Source: Cudoniella acicularis (taxonomy: Eukaryota > Ascomycota > Leotiomycetes > Helotiales > Helotiaceae). Taken from it: 64,000 nucleotides of DNA. A program made the translations under genes and the position numbers. Of the stretch, positions 46,082 through 57,987 are shown piece by piece. Under the pieces are notes generated by a model, which saw nothing but the letters and a program-made list of their open reading frames with translations, was not told where the DNA came from and searched no databases. Positions within the stretch are counted from its first letter, which is position 1. Every line of letters begins with the position of its first letter. The DNA lies in assembly GCA_013054445.1 (NCBI GenBank), contig JAAMPI010000118.1, positions 1 to 64,000 of the forward strand, written 5' to 3'.

Positions 46082-47556
46082 ATTTTGCGGCCTAGAAAGG
46101 AAATCCGGCCGCTTGGATTTTTAGCAGTATGAATTAACTCCTGTTTATGTTTGATAATAAATTAGAAAGCAGTTGTGGTTGTGACTTAACTTATAGTAAA
46201 AGTAGTGCGGGGAGGTTCGGGTATGGTTTTCCGCCAGGTGCTGGTGTAGCAAGTAGTACAACTTTCTCGAGTTATTAAAACGTCGCACGATAAATCTATG
46301 ATTTCTTGACGAGCGAAAATGATATTATCTCACATACTCGAGTATGGTTTTTTTAGTTGAATTTTGTGGAGATTTGTAGAGGAAAATTCGAAAAGGTATG
46401 GAAATTCAGGGGTTCGGAAGGTTTCTGTAGTTTCCGGATGGTCAGTTTCATAATGTTATTTTACGTTTATAATGCAGCGTGACTTTAGGAACAGGTGTTT
46501 CCTCGAGGAGAAATACTTAGGATGGAGGAGATACTCAGACATGGATAGTTGTCTAGAAAGGGAGAGAGACTCACAATAGGAGGTACTTATCGCAGGAGCA
46601 ATACTCGGGTAAGATATTCACAAAATAAGAGATACTCAGCTGAGATACTCATAAAGAGGAGAGACATTGAAGTGAGACTGTCACAAAAGGAGCAGGACTC
46701 AGCAAAGATACCCACAAAAGGGGACTCACGTAAGATATTTACTAACGGAGTGATATTGTGGTGAGATACTCACAAAAGAAGAGACACCCAGGAAAGTTGC
46801 TCAAAAAATAAATTGTTGCTGGCTTAATTGTTTCGGACTGGCTCTGATGTTAAAATGTGACAGACCGTCAGCGGAAGGTTTTCGCGATGTCTCGCCAACC
46901 CCTCATCGCAATTTCATTTTTTTTTCCATCACCCTCACAACGGCAACGAGCGTCTCATCCAGTTTTACGAACCGTTCCATCAGTGCTTGTGTCGATATCT
47001 CACGTGAGCTGGGAGCGGTTGCCTCGATTAGTTGCCTTAATTGCTACCTACTTAGGTACCAGTAGCCAGCTGCCTCGTCTCGATGAGCGAGTCGGTACGA
47101 AACTTCACTGCTTCAGCCAATGGCAGTGCCTGGATCGAAACACGGACCGTTCCTCTAACAAGTTTCTTGCAGGATTTTACTCGCCTATTGTCGCCTTGTG
47201 TGTTTCCCGATTCGATGATGCAGGTGAACAAGTCTCATCCAGGGCGTCGTAGCGAAGCAGACGCCCGATCTCTACGATGCATGTCTCGCCGCCTGTTACA
47301 CGAGACGGCGTTGGCAACAAAACTTACGGCATTTCCCATTTAAGGGAGTCATCGTGACAAAACCAACGATGCCTTTCTTTGCATATATAATCCAACGCCC
47401 GACCTGGAAACACCCAAACATCGTGCTTCGTAACTCAGCACAAGCCCTCGACTGACTTCGCTGCCCTGGGCTCTTTCTTGCAGTCACCTGACGGCTGCAT
47501 GTTCTTGCCGTTTGCATGTCTATCCTCGATTGGTTACCCACAGCAAGCTGAAGATT
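46082..47556. other. Divergent intergenic region between EthD and RBR genes
   Basis: Contains a degenerate 31-nt tandem repeat (entered separately) and the promoters of both genes. A CTACCTACTTAGGTACC block sits near 47043-47059. Open frames on plus near 46850-47250 are not convincing. Confidence 0.45.
46612..46793 (+). repeat. Degenerate minisatellite, six copies of a roughly 31-nt unit
   Basis: Successive units begin AGATATTCAC, AGATACTCAT, AGACTGTCAC, AGATACCCAC, AGATATTTAC and AGATACTCAC, with lengths 31, 32, 31, 27, 31 and 30 nt. The shared core is AGATACTCACAAAAGGAG followed by a GAGACACTCAG-like half, so each unit is itself an imperfect dimer. Weaker related sequence extends left to about 46515. 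It is non-coding and in a promoter region. Confidence 0.7.
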
Positions 47557-49478
47557 ATGACTTGTGTTGCGACACGTGGGTCTCAGCAAACAAACATATG
47601 GCCTGGCGAAATAGAGAATCCACCAGGATCTCAGCACCAAGAGAGAGGAGAGGTTTGGAAGTTTACGAACATCAGCTCAGTCTTTGGGGGTGCACCGAAC
47701 GGACTTGACGAAACTGTGCATAGGAAATTTGCAAGAGGATGGAGAATTAATTCGGCCGTTCCTGACTCCGAGGTGTTGTCCGTGATATGTGGAAACGAAC
47801 GAAATTCCTTGAATGATCATGAACGAGAGGAGCCCACAGAGAGAAGAGCACTCTCGAATGCTCCTCGAAAGTCGGTCTGTGAGCCTTCTTTACTTCAGCC
47901 CCCACAAAAGTCTAGGAAACGCCAATCGAGCAGCCTACACGACGAATTTTTCAGGAAGAAAATCATCACGTCCCGTGGGGGGATAAACGTAGCTCCAGAC
48001 TCGAGCACTCTTCTTGAACAAAATGACGTTATCCAGTTCGTCTCAGTTGATGGCAAGCAACCGGTCTGGTGTGCCCGTTATTCCGGGGAAAATTTGTCTC
48101 GACTTCGTGTCGGACATCTCAGGCAAAACATAGCTACAATACGGAAGATTGCAGATTGGAGGAGGGTTCAGCTGATGACTCCGACCCCACACCTTCATAA
48201 CGACAGGTCGTACGTGGTAGCGTCTGGTTTGAAGAAAGTCTGTTACTGGATCACCGATGTTATATCTCTCAAAGAGGATCCACGGAGCCAGACCGCAAGC
48301 AATGGGTTGACATCCCATATTTCTGCTGACTCTATCGATAATAATCTTGTGAGCATTGGATCGATCAGGCAACAGGCTTCAGAACTGTTGAATGGCTCTC
48401 GAGGCAAAGATGATCTTGCTACAGATCCGCGGAGGATCAAATTGTTCTTCAATGGCATGGAGTTGCGAGATGATGCACGGGATGCTGGTCATTCAGGCTT
48501 GCGATCTGAGGTTGTCAACGAGATGACGTTTCTCGTGATCTCAGAAGATGAGTTGCTACAAGAACTTGAGCAATCTCAGAAGAGAACATGCATACTCTGT
48601 GTTGAGGACTTTCATATATCCGCTTTCCCAACCAGTATCACTGCAAAATGTGCGCACCAAACGAATACTTGTATTCCATGTTTGCAGTATTGGATTGCTG
48701 CCGAACTTGATCGAGGAGGGTTGGAAGCTATCAAGTGTTCGGAGTGTCCAGAGCCACTTCAGCATGGAGATATCAAATGCTACGCAACGGAAGACGTTTA
48801 CGAACGGTAACTGTTCCCTTCTAATTTGTAAGTTTTACGGCATTACATTTCAACTAACCTGTTTGGAAGATATGACCGGCTTGCGACACGAGCAATCCTC
48901 AATGCAATCCCAAACTTTCGATGGTGCCTCAGACCGGGATGCGAGTCTGGCCAAATTCACGTCACTGGAGATGATGGTCCAATCTTCAAATGTTGCGATC
49001 CCAACTGCGGGTTTAGATTCTGTGTTACTCACAGTATGCCCTGGCACGAAGGAGAAACTTGTGCCGAATATGATTACCGCACACACGGCCGATTCAAAGA
49101 TGATGAAGCCTCCGTGAAGACCATCCAAGAGGTGTGCAAAATATGCCCAAAATGCAATTCCCCAATCGAGAAGAACGGGGGTTGTGATCACATGACTTGT
49201 GCGTAGTGTTTTTCTTTCAATAGCTGCTGTTAGAGGAGTCCTTCATATGCTAACTTTCTGTCCTAGGTTTGAAATGTAAAGATGAATTCTGCTGGGAGTG
49301 TCTTGCTCCATATTCTGAGATTAGGAGACGAGGTAATGAGGCACATAGCCTGGAGTGTCGATTGCATAGCAACAATTTACCGATGATTACACCACGCAAT
49401 ATGGGATTTCAAGTACATGGATTGCCACGGATTTATAGGAGTAGGCCAAGCGCATTATCGCGCATCAGATCAGGTTGA
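47557..49478 (+). CDS. RBR (RING-between-RING) E3 ubiquitin ligase with ubiquitin-like segment (596 aa)
   Basis: It takes ubiquitin from an E2 onto a catalytic Cys and passes it to a substrate. Exons are 47557-48806, 48870-49198 and 49267-49478; introns are 63 and 68 nt. RING1 begins at Cys345 (CILCVEDF...KCAHQTNTCIPC...KCSECPEPL). IBR follows (CLRPGCESGQ...CCDPNCGFRFCVTH...HEGETC). RING2 begins at Cys506 (CKICPKCNSPIEKNGGCDHMTC...CWECL), with Cys522 in NGGCDHM the expected thioester residue. Upstream, RRIKLFFNGMELRDDARDAG then VNEMTFLVISED resembles the degenerate ubiquitin-like segment found before RBR modules in many ascomycete proteins. The first 230 residues are basic and disordered, with a nuclear-signal-like KSRKRQ. 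The first in-frame ATG was used. Confidence 0.88.
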
Positions 49479-50631
49479 AATAATCGTTAAAAGGATAGGG
49501 GTTGTTTATATTTTGCGCAGCGCAGATATTGTTTGCGATTCTTGTTATCTTGTCTAATATATCTGGATTATCTGTATTATGAGGGGAGAATTCTGAAAGA
49601 CCATAGGGGCGGCATATTGGTAGCAATAGTTGAAATGCTTTTGTGTCAAGCGGCTTTCCAGTTGGAAAAGTTCACAGGTAGTTCGGAGTAAGGACATGAA
49701 ACCACCATAGTGTTATTTTCTCTCTATTTGTTGACTTTCTCCTTTCAGACCCTAGATCTTGCAGTTTTCCAAAGAGGCTTTCCAGCTACTGTAGAACTGC
49801 AATGCCCAGAGATGTCGCAAGGGCAAATTCCCTAGACGCGGACGATTTGGCCCGTTGGTGAGTAATAGGAGACTGATAAGGAGAGTCTTGGTCTTACTGA
49901 ACCTTTTCTGGAAAAATGTTCCGTTCTCTTTCTAAAACTTGGAAAAATATCGCGGAAAGTCCAAAAGGTTCTCAATCCCAATTCAGTAGTAATATCGTCC
50001 AAACAAGGGAGATCAGGACTTCCCAAAATTTCCCAGCTTTTACTGTGAAGTGGTGGGTTATCTTGTGTGCCTATAGTTGTACTCATTGACCCAGAAATTC
50101 GAAGGATAATATTGCAAGAGCATAGATCGCAGGGTCTTTGAGATGCAAAATAAGCCCGCAGGCTGATCTGAGAAGAGAAACATTTTAATCGTTCTTGAGA
50201 AATGTAAATCCAAAGGATGCCGTTGAGGTGAAAAAGAGAAAAAAGCAAGGGGCCTGGCTGGCTGTCAGAACTCAATTTGACAACACCCAGCACTTCCTGG
50301 CCAAGAGATCACGGCTGCACAAGCAGCTTTCTTCGCCAGGACCTTTTACGACGACTCAGCCAGTACCACGTACCACCATCGCGATGCATCACAAAGTTAC
50401 ACGTCGTCGGTGTTTGAAGGAGATGAAGAAAACGGGGGTTCCAAAGGATTATCAATTCAAGATGTTGATTCGCTGAGCTGTGGAGAAAGCGGGCCACCCT
50501 GTGGTCAAGACAACACCCCACGATACGGCGCAGAGAGCTCCGGTTCAATTGATGCCGAAATCGCAGCTTCATCCTCTTCAGTACTTTTATTTGTGTTTGT
50601 TAGATCCCCAATACTGACAGTTATCGCAACA
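49479..50631. other. Intergenic, upstream of the flavocytochrome gene
   Basis: From about 50282 to 50631 the frame of the next gene is open without ATG (EITAAQAAFFARTFYDDS, then VFEGDEENGG). It reads like protein but cannot be started, so it is either leader sequence or part of a missed exon. Otherwise nothing recognised. Confidence 0.4.
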
Positions 50632-52258
50632 ATGGCGAAGACTTTTGATGCAGCTGAAGGTATGGTCGAATTTCCCAACTATCCCCTCGTTTGCTTACAG
50701 CTGCTGCAGTTGCAAGACACAACAAACCAGACGACTGCTGGGTATGTCTGTACGGAGATGTTTGGGACGTTACAGAATTCCTCCCATCCCATCCAGGCGG
50801 TTCCTCCATAATCCTCAAGCTGGCCGGCCGCGATGCAACAGAAGATTACGATCCTGTCCATCCTCCAGGCACTCTCGAATCAAACCTCCCCCCTTCTAAA
50901 AAACTCGGCAAAATCGATCCAGCAACACTTCCCAAACCCGAGGTAGATGGAGCAGAGAAGGAACAGGAGAAGGAGAGTCCGCCTGATATGAAGAGTCTGT
51001 TAAATCTAGATGAGATTGAGGAGGTGGCTACGAAGCAGATTTCAAAGAAGTGCTGGGCTTATTATTATTCTGCGGGCGACGACCTCATCTCGAAGAATTT
51101 CAATAATACGGTTTATAAACAGATATTGTTACGGCCGAGGGTGTTTGTTGATTGCACGAAGTGTGATGTTTCAACGACACTGCTAGGACATAAGGTTGGC
51201 CTACCGTTATATGTCTCTCCAGCAGCTATGGCGAGATTGGCACATCCAGCAGGTGAGCATGGAATTGCTCAAGGAATCAGCCAATTCGGAGCTATGCAAA
51301 TCGTTTCGAATAATGCGTCTATGACACCGGAACAAATTGTGGAAGGGTCACTACCGGGACAAATCTTCGGATGGCAATTGTACGTTCAGAACGAACGTAA
51401 GAAGAGCGAAGATATGCTGGTGCGGATAAACAAGATGTCGGACAAATATAAGTTCATATGTTTGACGTTGGATGCTCCCGTGCCTGGTAAGAGAGAACAC
51501 GATGAAAAGTCAAGTTATGTTGCGGCGTCACTTCCAGTTACTTCAGCTGTGAAGGCGGGTGACGAGAAAAAGGGACCTGGCGGAGGTGTTGGTCAACAAC
51601 TGTTTTGGGGAACTGCTGCAGATCTGACGTGGAAGACCACTCTTACTTGGCTCGCAAAGCACACTTCGCTGCCTATTGTATTGAAAGGGATTCAGACGCA
51701 TGAGGATGCGTATTTGGCTGCTCAGTATGCACCGCAGGTCAAGGCCATTATTCTATCCAATCATGGAGGTCGGGCTCTTGATACCGCACCACCTGCCGTC
51801 CACACACTGCTTGAGATCAGAAAATACTGCCCTGAAGTTTTCAGCAGGATCGAGGTATGGGTGGACGGCGGCATCAAGCGAGGAACAGATGTTGTAAAAG
51901 CATTATGCTTGGGTGCCAAGGCAGTCGGCGTGGGACGAGCCGCGCTGTTTGGTCTTGGAGCTGGTGGTGCAGAGGGTGTTGAAAGGACATTCGAGAGTAA
52001 GTGGTGTTTCAGGCAGCAATTGACGATGAGGCTAACCACCATGCAGTTCTAAAGGCCGAGATAGACACATGCATGCGGCTGCTTGGCGTTGAGAAAGTGA
52101 GCGATTTAAGTCCCAAGCACGTAAGTTGTTGGTCCCTGTTCTCTGCATTTACATACCTGACCGGTAAGCAGATAAATTCCCGAGCTGTAGAGCGTGATGT
52201 ATACGATGGCCACGCCGGGCTAGAGAAGCTTGGTCTTTGGGTAAAGGCAAATCTATAG
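50632..52258 (+). CDS. Flavocytochrome b2-type FMN-dependent 2-hydroxyacid (L-lactate) dehydrogenase, 491 aa
   Basis: The family oxidises L-lactate or related 2-hydroxyacids with FMN and passes electrons through an N-terminal b5 haem to cytochrome c. Exons are 50632-50659, 50710-51996, 52047-52120 and 52172-52258; introns are 50, 50 and 51 nt. The b5 domain starts at once ([21 protein letters not shown]) with haem ligands His37 (HPGG) and His60 (DPVHPPG). The FMN domain has [43 protein letters not shown] and the catalytic His361 in SNHGGRALD, then [16 protein letters not shown] and GVGRAALFG. The C-terminus is [16 protein letters not shown]. Unlike yeast Cyb2 there is no presequence before the b5 domain from this ATG, so the protein may be cytosolic. 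NHGGRALD replaces the usual NHGGRQLD, so the substrate is uncertain. Confidence 0.9.
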
Positions 52259-53524
52259 AGCTTTATAGACAGTTTCTCAGGAGGCTCTTTATTCTGTGCT
52301 ACCTACTTGCTGGCATTTCTGGTGAATGAGCCACTCTCGACATCGAGGTAATTTACCTTTAATTTCCTGACCTTTTTCTTATCGACTAGGAAGTGTCTGC
52401 GGATACAGAAGACGTTCTCTAACGGTACTTCCCGGATCTTGATATCTTTACCAAATAGCATGTGGTATGATCCTACCAATCAGTCTTATGACTCTATAGC
52501 TCGCCTGCGACAACCCAATCTACAGCCTACGCTATCTCAACTCAGAAGAAAGCAGCACCACATCGTCTCCTGCATGCACTACGCGTTGGTCTAGAAGTAT
52601 ATGCAGGCCAGAGGATCGCCGAACAAACTCCCTTGCTTCCCGCCTTGTTTTCCTTCTCCCGCTCTTCTAGAAGGTCCAGTGCTGCACGGAAGCACACGAG
52701 GGCTTCCCAGAATCCTTTGGGACACAGGAATCCTAGTATAAGCCGTCACTATTGGAGGGCCCGTCAATTGACTTGCAATGACCTGCATCTGAAGTCAAAG
52801 CTGGTGCCTTGTCAGCCCTGCCAATATCGTAGCTTGTGGCTGTGCAACCGCTTTCTCCTGCCTTTTCAGCTTGTGACCCCTGTACGATTATTTATCTCAA
52901 GCGAGGAAACACACGCACGACACAGCGCCCCCTTCCTCGGCTCTGTTCACACAACCTCTCCTTCTATGACGCTTCATCATATGTTTCGAACGCCCGAGCC
53001 TGTATTACGACTTGTGCAGAACGGAACCTAGACTTACTTCCACAATACGGTTATCACCCTCAATACGACACGACCATTCGGGCACAGAACTGAGAACGCG
53101 TGGTGTAGTTGCCCGCGCCACTCCGCTTAGATTGACCATTTCCAGGGAGAATGACTGTCAAATTTGGGACGGTCAAATAATTGTACAGCCTCATACCAGA
53201 GCCAGGTGACCACCTCTAGTCCTGTCAAACGCACCCCCTTAAGCCCAGGACCCCAAGACGCTCTGAAGATGTGTCTATATCGGAGTCCCACACACACACT
53301 ACATCAGCCATTGCGTGAGTCAAATGTCTTCTGTGAAGCACTAAAGGTAAGGAAGATAACGGACGAACGCAGCCACTGACATTCAGCACCTAATCGATGC
53401 CGCTGTTAACGCATCTCCGTCAGTCAGCCTCACTTTATAGACATGCTATAACAACAGGACCCTAGCCATCCTGACCGGTCCTTCTTCCAAGACCTTTTTT
53501 ACTATTTGCTTGAATTCCACAACC
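52259..53524. other. Intergenic between flavocytochrome and membrane-protein genes
   Basis: Contains the promoter of the next gene. Open frames on plus are overlapping and unconvincing. Nothing else recognised. Confidence 0.45.
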
Positions 53525-55849
53525 ATGAGAGCTTTACTCAGCGTAGACCAAATCAATCGGCCTTACCTGCTCTTCTTCCTGCTCTTGTACCTTGCCGGAA
53601 TCCCCACTTCAACATTCGCACAAACACAAGGCAACTACACATCCTTATCCGAAGCTTTCTGGCAGCTATCAGACCTTACTTTCCTCCCCGCCAGTGCTCT
53701 GCACCGAAAACCAGAACTTGGAGGTCAAAACTTCACACACTGCTGTCTACTTGCAGTAAATGCCTCACTCTATTTGGACAACGGTTATATCAAGAAAGTT
53801 TCCGAGCCTGGCTTTATCAAAGCGACAGTCGATGAATTAATATCTGCAAGCAATGGCGGCCAATTTCCCTGTACCGCAACTTGGAATGGCGATTATCGAG
53901 GTGCACCAGTCGTCGAGGTCCCAGCATCCTGGCTCGAATCGACTTGTCCTGGCTGGCAGCTTTCAGACTCAAAGCAGGGTGACGAAAATCAATGGGTTGC
54001 TCCATTCGTCGGATTCCTCCTCCCGGCTGTAGTCTTCTGCTTAACGATTCCCCGACGCCGGAAGATTGCGGTCTGGAAGAAGTTGTTTGTTCAGGACTTG
54101 TCACAAGTTGTATCTTGGATTCTGGCACCTTTCGCGATGATCTTGGCTGGCTTATTCGTCTGTACGGATACAATAATATGGCTCTGCACATGTTTCGCTT
54201 TCGCGAGCCCGATGATACTCAGCGGATTCTACGAGGCCTATCTCGATCAAAAGATAATTAGCTTCCTTATGGAGAAGACCAACAACTTTCGCCTTACACT
54301 CGACATGAAAGCTCGACTTTTGTTTGTCATCCTGGTTGGAAACCTGGATCTCGAACCAGAGCCTATCGAGGGTGACTTGGAGCTCATTGTGATGAACAAC
54401 AAACACCAAGACGATAACGATCGATGGCCAAACGAGATAGGGACTGAAATTCGAAATCCAAGCTCCCCGTGGACCCATATCGAAAATCTCGTTCACCCGC
54501 TCCGCTCCTATCGCGACAATGCAATTGGAACACCCAGGCAATGGCCGCTCCACGATGTCCAGTGCTCAATTCCCGACTGCACGGACCTTTATTGCAAGGA
54601 GATCCCTCTTCAGCGAACTCCTAAGGTCCGGAAAGAAATTGGTCGTACAAAGACTCGATTGCGAACTATGCTTTCTTGTCAGTATTCATTTGGATCGACC
54701 GTGGGTGCTCCTGTTATATTTTTTCTTGGTGCTTTCGGGTTTACTTTGGTCACTACACTTGCACTTTTGGGCGACCAAGATACCAGCTTGGACTTGGCTT
54801 TTGGAATGTGGTACATGATAATTCCTCATATTTCCATCGTTTCGGGACTTCTGTTGGCCGGAAATAACCCCAATACCCTGGAAGGCGTTGTCGCACTCGA
54901 GTTCGGCGATGTAGAGGAAAGTGGATCCGCCGAAAAAGGGCATATTGGAAACCAACTATTCGAGCTGGCATATGACAGTAGATATAAGCCCAAGTGGCTA
55001 TGGATGCGAGGCAGAAGTAAGAAGGATTGGATAGAAAAAGTCTGCAAAACCTACGAAATGAGGCCACCTTCTGGACGACGAGGATCTTTCGTACAAGATG
55101 AGGATATGACAGCTTTACGAGAGGCGACAACGATGACGATCATGTCTTGGGCAATTGTTCTGAGTTTGACCCTCCTTTTATCATTCATTCCTTTCGTGCT
55201 CGCTTTCCTTACTGGTTTTTATACTCCTCAAGTTGGTATTTCTTGCAGGAGCTTCACCTTTCTTATCTACGCAATTTCGCAACTCTGCCAAATTGTGCTG
55301 TGGATGTGGGCTTATGCTGGTGCGCCTTGCGGTAAATACTTGTTTATTTTCAAACAAGGAGGCTTTCTCGACCAAAAGGGCTTCTACAACCCAACAAATC
55401 TGTCATCGCTATTTTCAAAGGAGACATTCTGGTCTTTTAAGTCGCTCTGGGCAATCATCTGGTACAATCTCGCCGTCATCTTCGGCCTAGGCGGCGTCAT
55501 AACTTCGATTGGGGGTACCATGATGCAGCTTATGGGTGTCTACACGAGCGACAAATGCTCAATCAACGCAGAATGGTGGACAAGGCCTCATGATGATGTT
55601 CAGGTAGTCATAAGCACAAATTATGCGCTTGAGATTGCTGATGCAAGGAGATATTGGGTTCCGTGCGCCATTACGGCGATTATGTTCTTAGGGTTGGTGA
55701 CATTCTGTGGTTGGTGGTACCAACGGAGATTGAGAGGATTGTTTCGCCAACTGGTCAGCGAGATCGGGGATAGTAGTTTGGATAGAGAAGATATAAAAGC
55801 GGTCATTACGTGTTCAAGAGAGGAGAAAACGAAGTCAGCCTCTTACTAA
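53525..55849 (+). CDS. Unknown fungal polytopic membrane protein (774 aa)
   Basis: I do not recognise a characterised family. The first ATG in frame (MRALLSVDQINRP) gives an N-terminal signal sequence (YLLFFLLLYLAGIPTSTFA). A roughly 115-residue extracytoplasmic domain with paired Cys (FTHCCLLAV, QFPCTATW, ESTCPGW) and N-glycosylation sequons follows. About eight to nine membrane helices come next, for example WVAPFVGFLLPAVVFCLTIP, GAPVIFFLGAFGFTLVTTLA, WAIVLSLTLLLSFIPFVLAF and WVPCAITAIMFLGLVTFCGW. The helices fall in groups of three, two and four, separated by cytoplasmic loops of about 120 and 80 residues. It is a single exon. The neighbours give no functional hint. The regular topology and long intact frame show a real gene. 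Confidence 0.75.
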   Translation: MRALLSVDQINRPYLLFFLLLYLAGIPTSTFAQTQGNYTSLSEAFWQLSDLTFLPASALHRKPELGGQNFTHCCLLAVNASLYLDNGYIKKVSEPGFIKATVDELISASNGGQFPCTATWNGDYRGAPVVEVPASWLESTCPGWQLSDSKQGDENQWVAPFVGFLLPAVVFCLTIPRRRKIAVWKKLFVQDLSQVVSWILAPFAMILAGLFVCTDTIIWLCTCFAFASPMILSGFYEAYLDQKIISFLMEKTNNFRLTLDMKARLLFVILVGNLDLEPEPIEGDLELIVMNNKHQDDNDRWPNEIGTEIRNPSSPWTHIENLVHPLRSYRDNAIGTPRQWPLHDVQCSIPDCTDLYCKEIPLQRTPKVRKEIGRTKTRLRTMLSCQYSFGSTVGAPVIFFLGAFGFTLVTTLALLGDQDTSLDLAFGMWYMIIPHISIVSGLLLAGNNPNTLEGVVALEFGDVEESGSAEKGHIGNQLFELAYDSRYKPKWLWMRGRSKKDWIEKVCKTYEMRPPSGRRGSFVQDEDMTALREATTMTIMSWAIVLSLTLLLSFIPFVLAFLTGFYTPQVGISCRSFTFLIYAISQLCQIVLWMWAYAGAPCGKYLFIFKQGGFLDQKGFYNPTNLSSLFSKETFWSFKSLWAIIWYNLAVIFGLGGVITSIGGTMMQLMGVYTSDKCSINAEWWTRPHDDVQVVISTNYALEIADARRYWVPCAITAIMFLGLVTFCGWWYQRRLRGLFRQLVSEIGDSSLDREDIKAVITCSREEKTKSASY

Positions 55850-56624
55850 GAGGGATCGGGAGTTGTAGGATTATGAATTTTTAAAGCGAGGTTATGGCGG
55901 GCGTTCTAAGGGAGATAAGATACCCAGGGATGTTTTTATTAGATATATTTGTATTTTATGGTGTAATAGTTTGTTCAAAATGCTTATTTTCATGATCTGT
56001 TACCTTATTCTCCACTAATGACATCATGGCGTGTTTACTTTTGCGTCTACCTAGTTTGAGTATATAGGTAACATTTCCTGGTGAATTTGGGTCCTTGTAC
56101 ATCTTTAATTCCCGATATAGAGAAATTCAAAGCACTTTATACTGTAAACATTTGGAGGAGCAGCATTTTCCAGAATGTTGTTTGGTCACATGTTCTGGTT
56201 CTCATCTTGTTTCAAGGCGAAAGGGGAAATCCGGACCGATCAGGGCGATTTTCACGACGACAAAACATCGAGAACAACTCCATCAGTCACCAAAACCACC
56301 ACAGTCTGTCATCCCTGTATCGATTAGCATTCCTGGGATTTAGACCAACGCTTGGTCTGAGATGGAGGGCATCGCAGTCTCAACGCCGCGATCCAGGTCA
56401 GTGCGCCAAATCTCATTGGTGCCGTAAACGGCTCCCGGGCAACGCGTTGGAGTTCGTACGAGGAGTCGAATAGAGTCGTCTCAGCAAGATCCGCTGAGCC
56501 TGCCATTGAGTGATTGCGATAAGGCTTCAGTATTTAAAGGTGGGTTGAGGTATTTGCTGTTCGGATTTTCGTTCGTGTGACGCCTTTCACACTTCAAATT
56601 TTTCTCGCCGGCCCCACCCACATA
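55850..56624. other. Intergenic before the hemerythrin-like gene
   Basis: No convincing gene. It holds the 3' flank of the membrane-protein gene and the promoter of the next gene. Confidence 0.5.
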
Positions 56625-57518
56625 ATGGCCTCAAACGACAGTCCTCCTCTCTACCATGACAGTCCTTTGAAGTTGCTCGCAACTCCATTTTTTCTCACCA
56701 AGAAGGTATCTTTTCCTCGATTAGCGTGATCTAGCAGTTTTCGTCATCATCTGACTAAAATTTATTAAGACGGATCCCTTCACGAAAGAAGCCAGCCACA
56801 TGACCCTCAGCCATAACTCCATCATTCGCGGGTACAACAGCATCTACCAACAAGCGCCTCGAATTGCGGCTAGTGATTATCGCGATTTTGTCGGCTACTG
56901 CCTCGCATGGCACAGATTCGTTGAGGGACATCATGCCTATGAGGAGATACATTTCTTTCCCGCGATCGAAAAAGCTACTGGCGAGAAAGGTGTTATGGAT
57001 GGGGAGGTTGACCAGCATGGTGAGTTCACGAGAAGAAAATAGTATGTGCGATTAGAAAGAAGGCTAACATGTTTCCAGCGACTTTTCATGGCGGATTAGC
57101 AAGCTTTAAGGACTACCTCGCGAACCTAAAAAATCCCGAAAAGAATTTCAAAGCCTTGCAGTTGCTCGGGATCATGGATTCATTTGCCGAAGCATTGTAC
57201 AGCCATCTTGCCGCTGAGCCTCAATCCTTATTAAACCTTTCGCGACTTTGTACTGCCGAAAGACAATTCGATTTAGCAGCCATCGCAGCAGAGACTGGGA
57301 AAAGGTCCGTAACTCTCGAATTTGCGTTCAATGTTCTCCCGATATTTTTGGGGAACATGGAGACCGTTGAGTTTGAGGATGGCATGTGGCAGAATTTCCC
57401 AGATGTTCCGGCACCAGTTCGGTGGATTATGAAGAACATTCTGCCGCTCTGGAATAGAAGGCAATGGAGGTTCATGAGCTGCTCCCGCGATGGAAGGCGA
57501 AAGCCTTTGATTGCGTAG
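56625..57518 (+). CDS. Hemerythrin-like HHE-domain protein, 256 aa
   Basis: HHE cation-binding proteins form a four-helix bundle that can hold a di-iron site and bind O2 or sense oxygen, NO or iron. Exons are 56625-56705, 56770-57019 and 57079-57518; introns are 64 and 59 nt. Potential ligands are spaced as in the fold: His in SHMTLSHNSIIRGY, the pair in WHRFVEGHHAYEEIHFFPA, the HATFHGGLASF helix created by the second splice junction, and His with Glu in SHLAAEPQSL. The C-terminal part (FNVLPIFLGNMETVEFEDG, then WIMKNILPLWNRRQWRF) is typical of the fungal branch. There is no signal peptide. The function in fungi is not established. Confidence 0.85.
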
Positions 57519-57987
57519 GATTTCGAAATTACAAGCTCCTACTAAGTCCTATTTCATTATTAACTTCGGAATGCTTGTTCAATTCCGAAGCTTGCGCTTT
57601 GCGGCTGTTCCTGTTAGCAGAAACAACAGCCAACTCACAAGGCGTATTTATACTCTTCGAAATGTATTACGAGAATAAAGCGCAAAGTTGCTGATGTTTT
57701 TCTGGCATTCTGTTTGGTCGGTAACACGAGTACGTAAAATTGGTTCAGTTGACCAATAGGATTGTTCGGTCAAGTATGCTAACGATGTAGTGCTCATCGA
57801 GGTTCTTCAACGTCAGGTCAGATCTGGGGTAGCGAAATCCTTCTGCACTTCGCCTCATAAATGCCTAGGTCGTGACTTTTGTGTGAAGGAGCAAGGTAAT
57901 TTTGATCATTTCTAGCCTAATACTGTACCCCTCATATATTAGCCATCAGATGTCTCTCTTTCTTGAAGTTCAAAAATATATTTCAAG
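57519..57987. other. Intergenic before the glycosidase gene
   Basis: No gene recognised; it contains the promoter of the secreted glycosidase gene. Confidence 0.5.
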
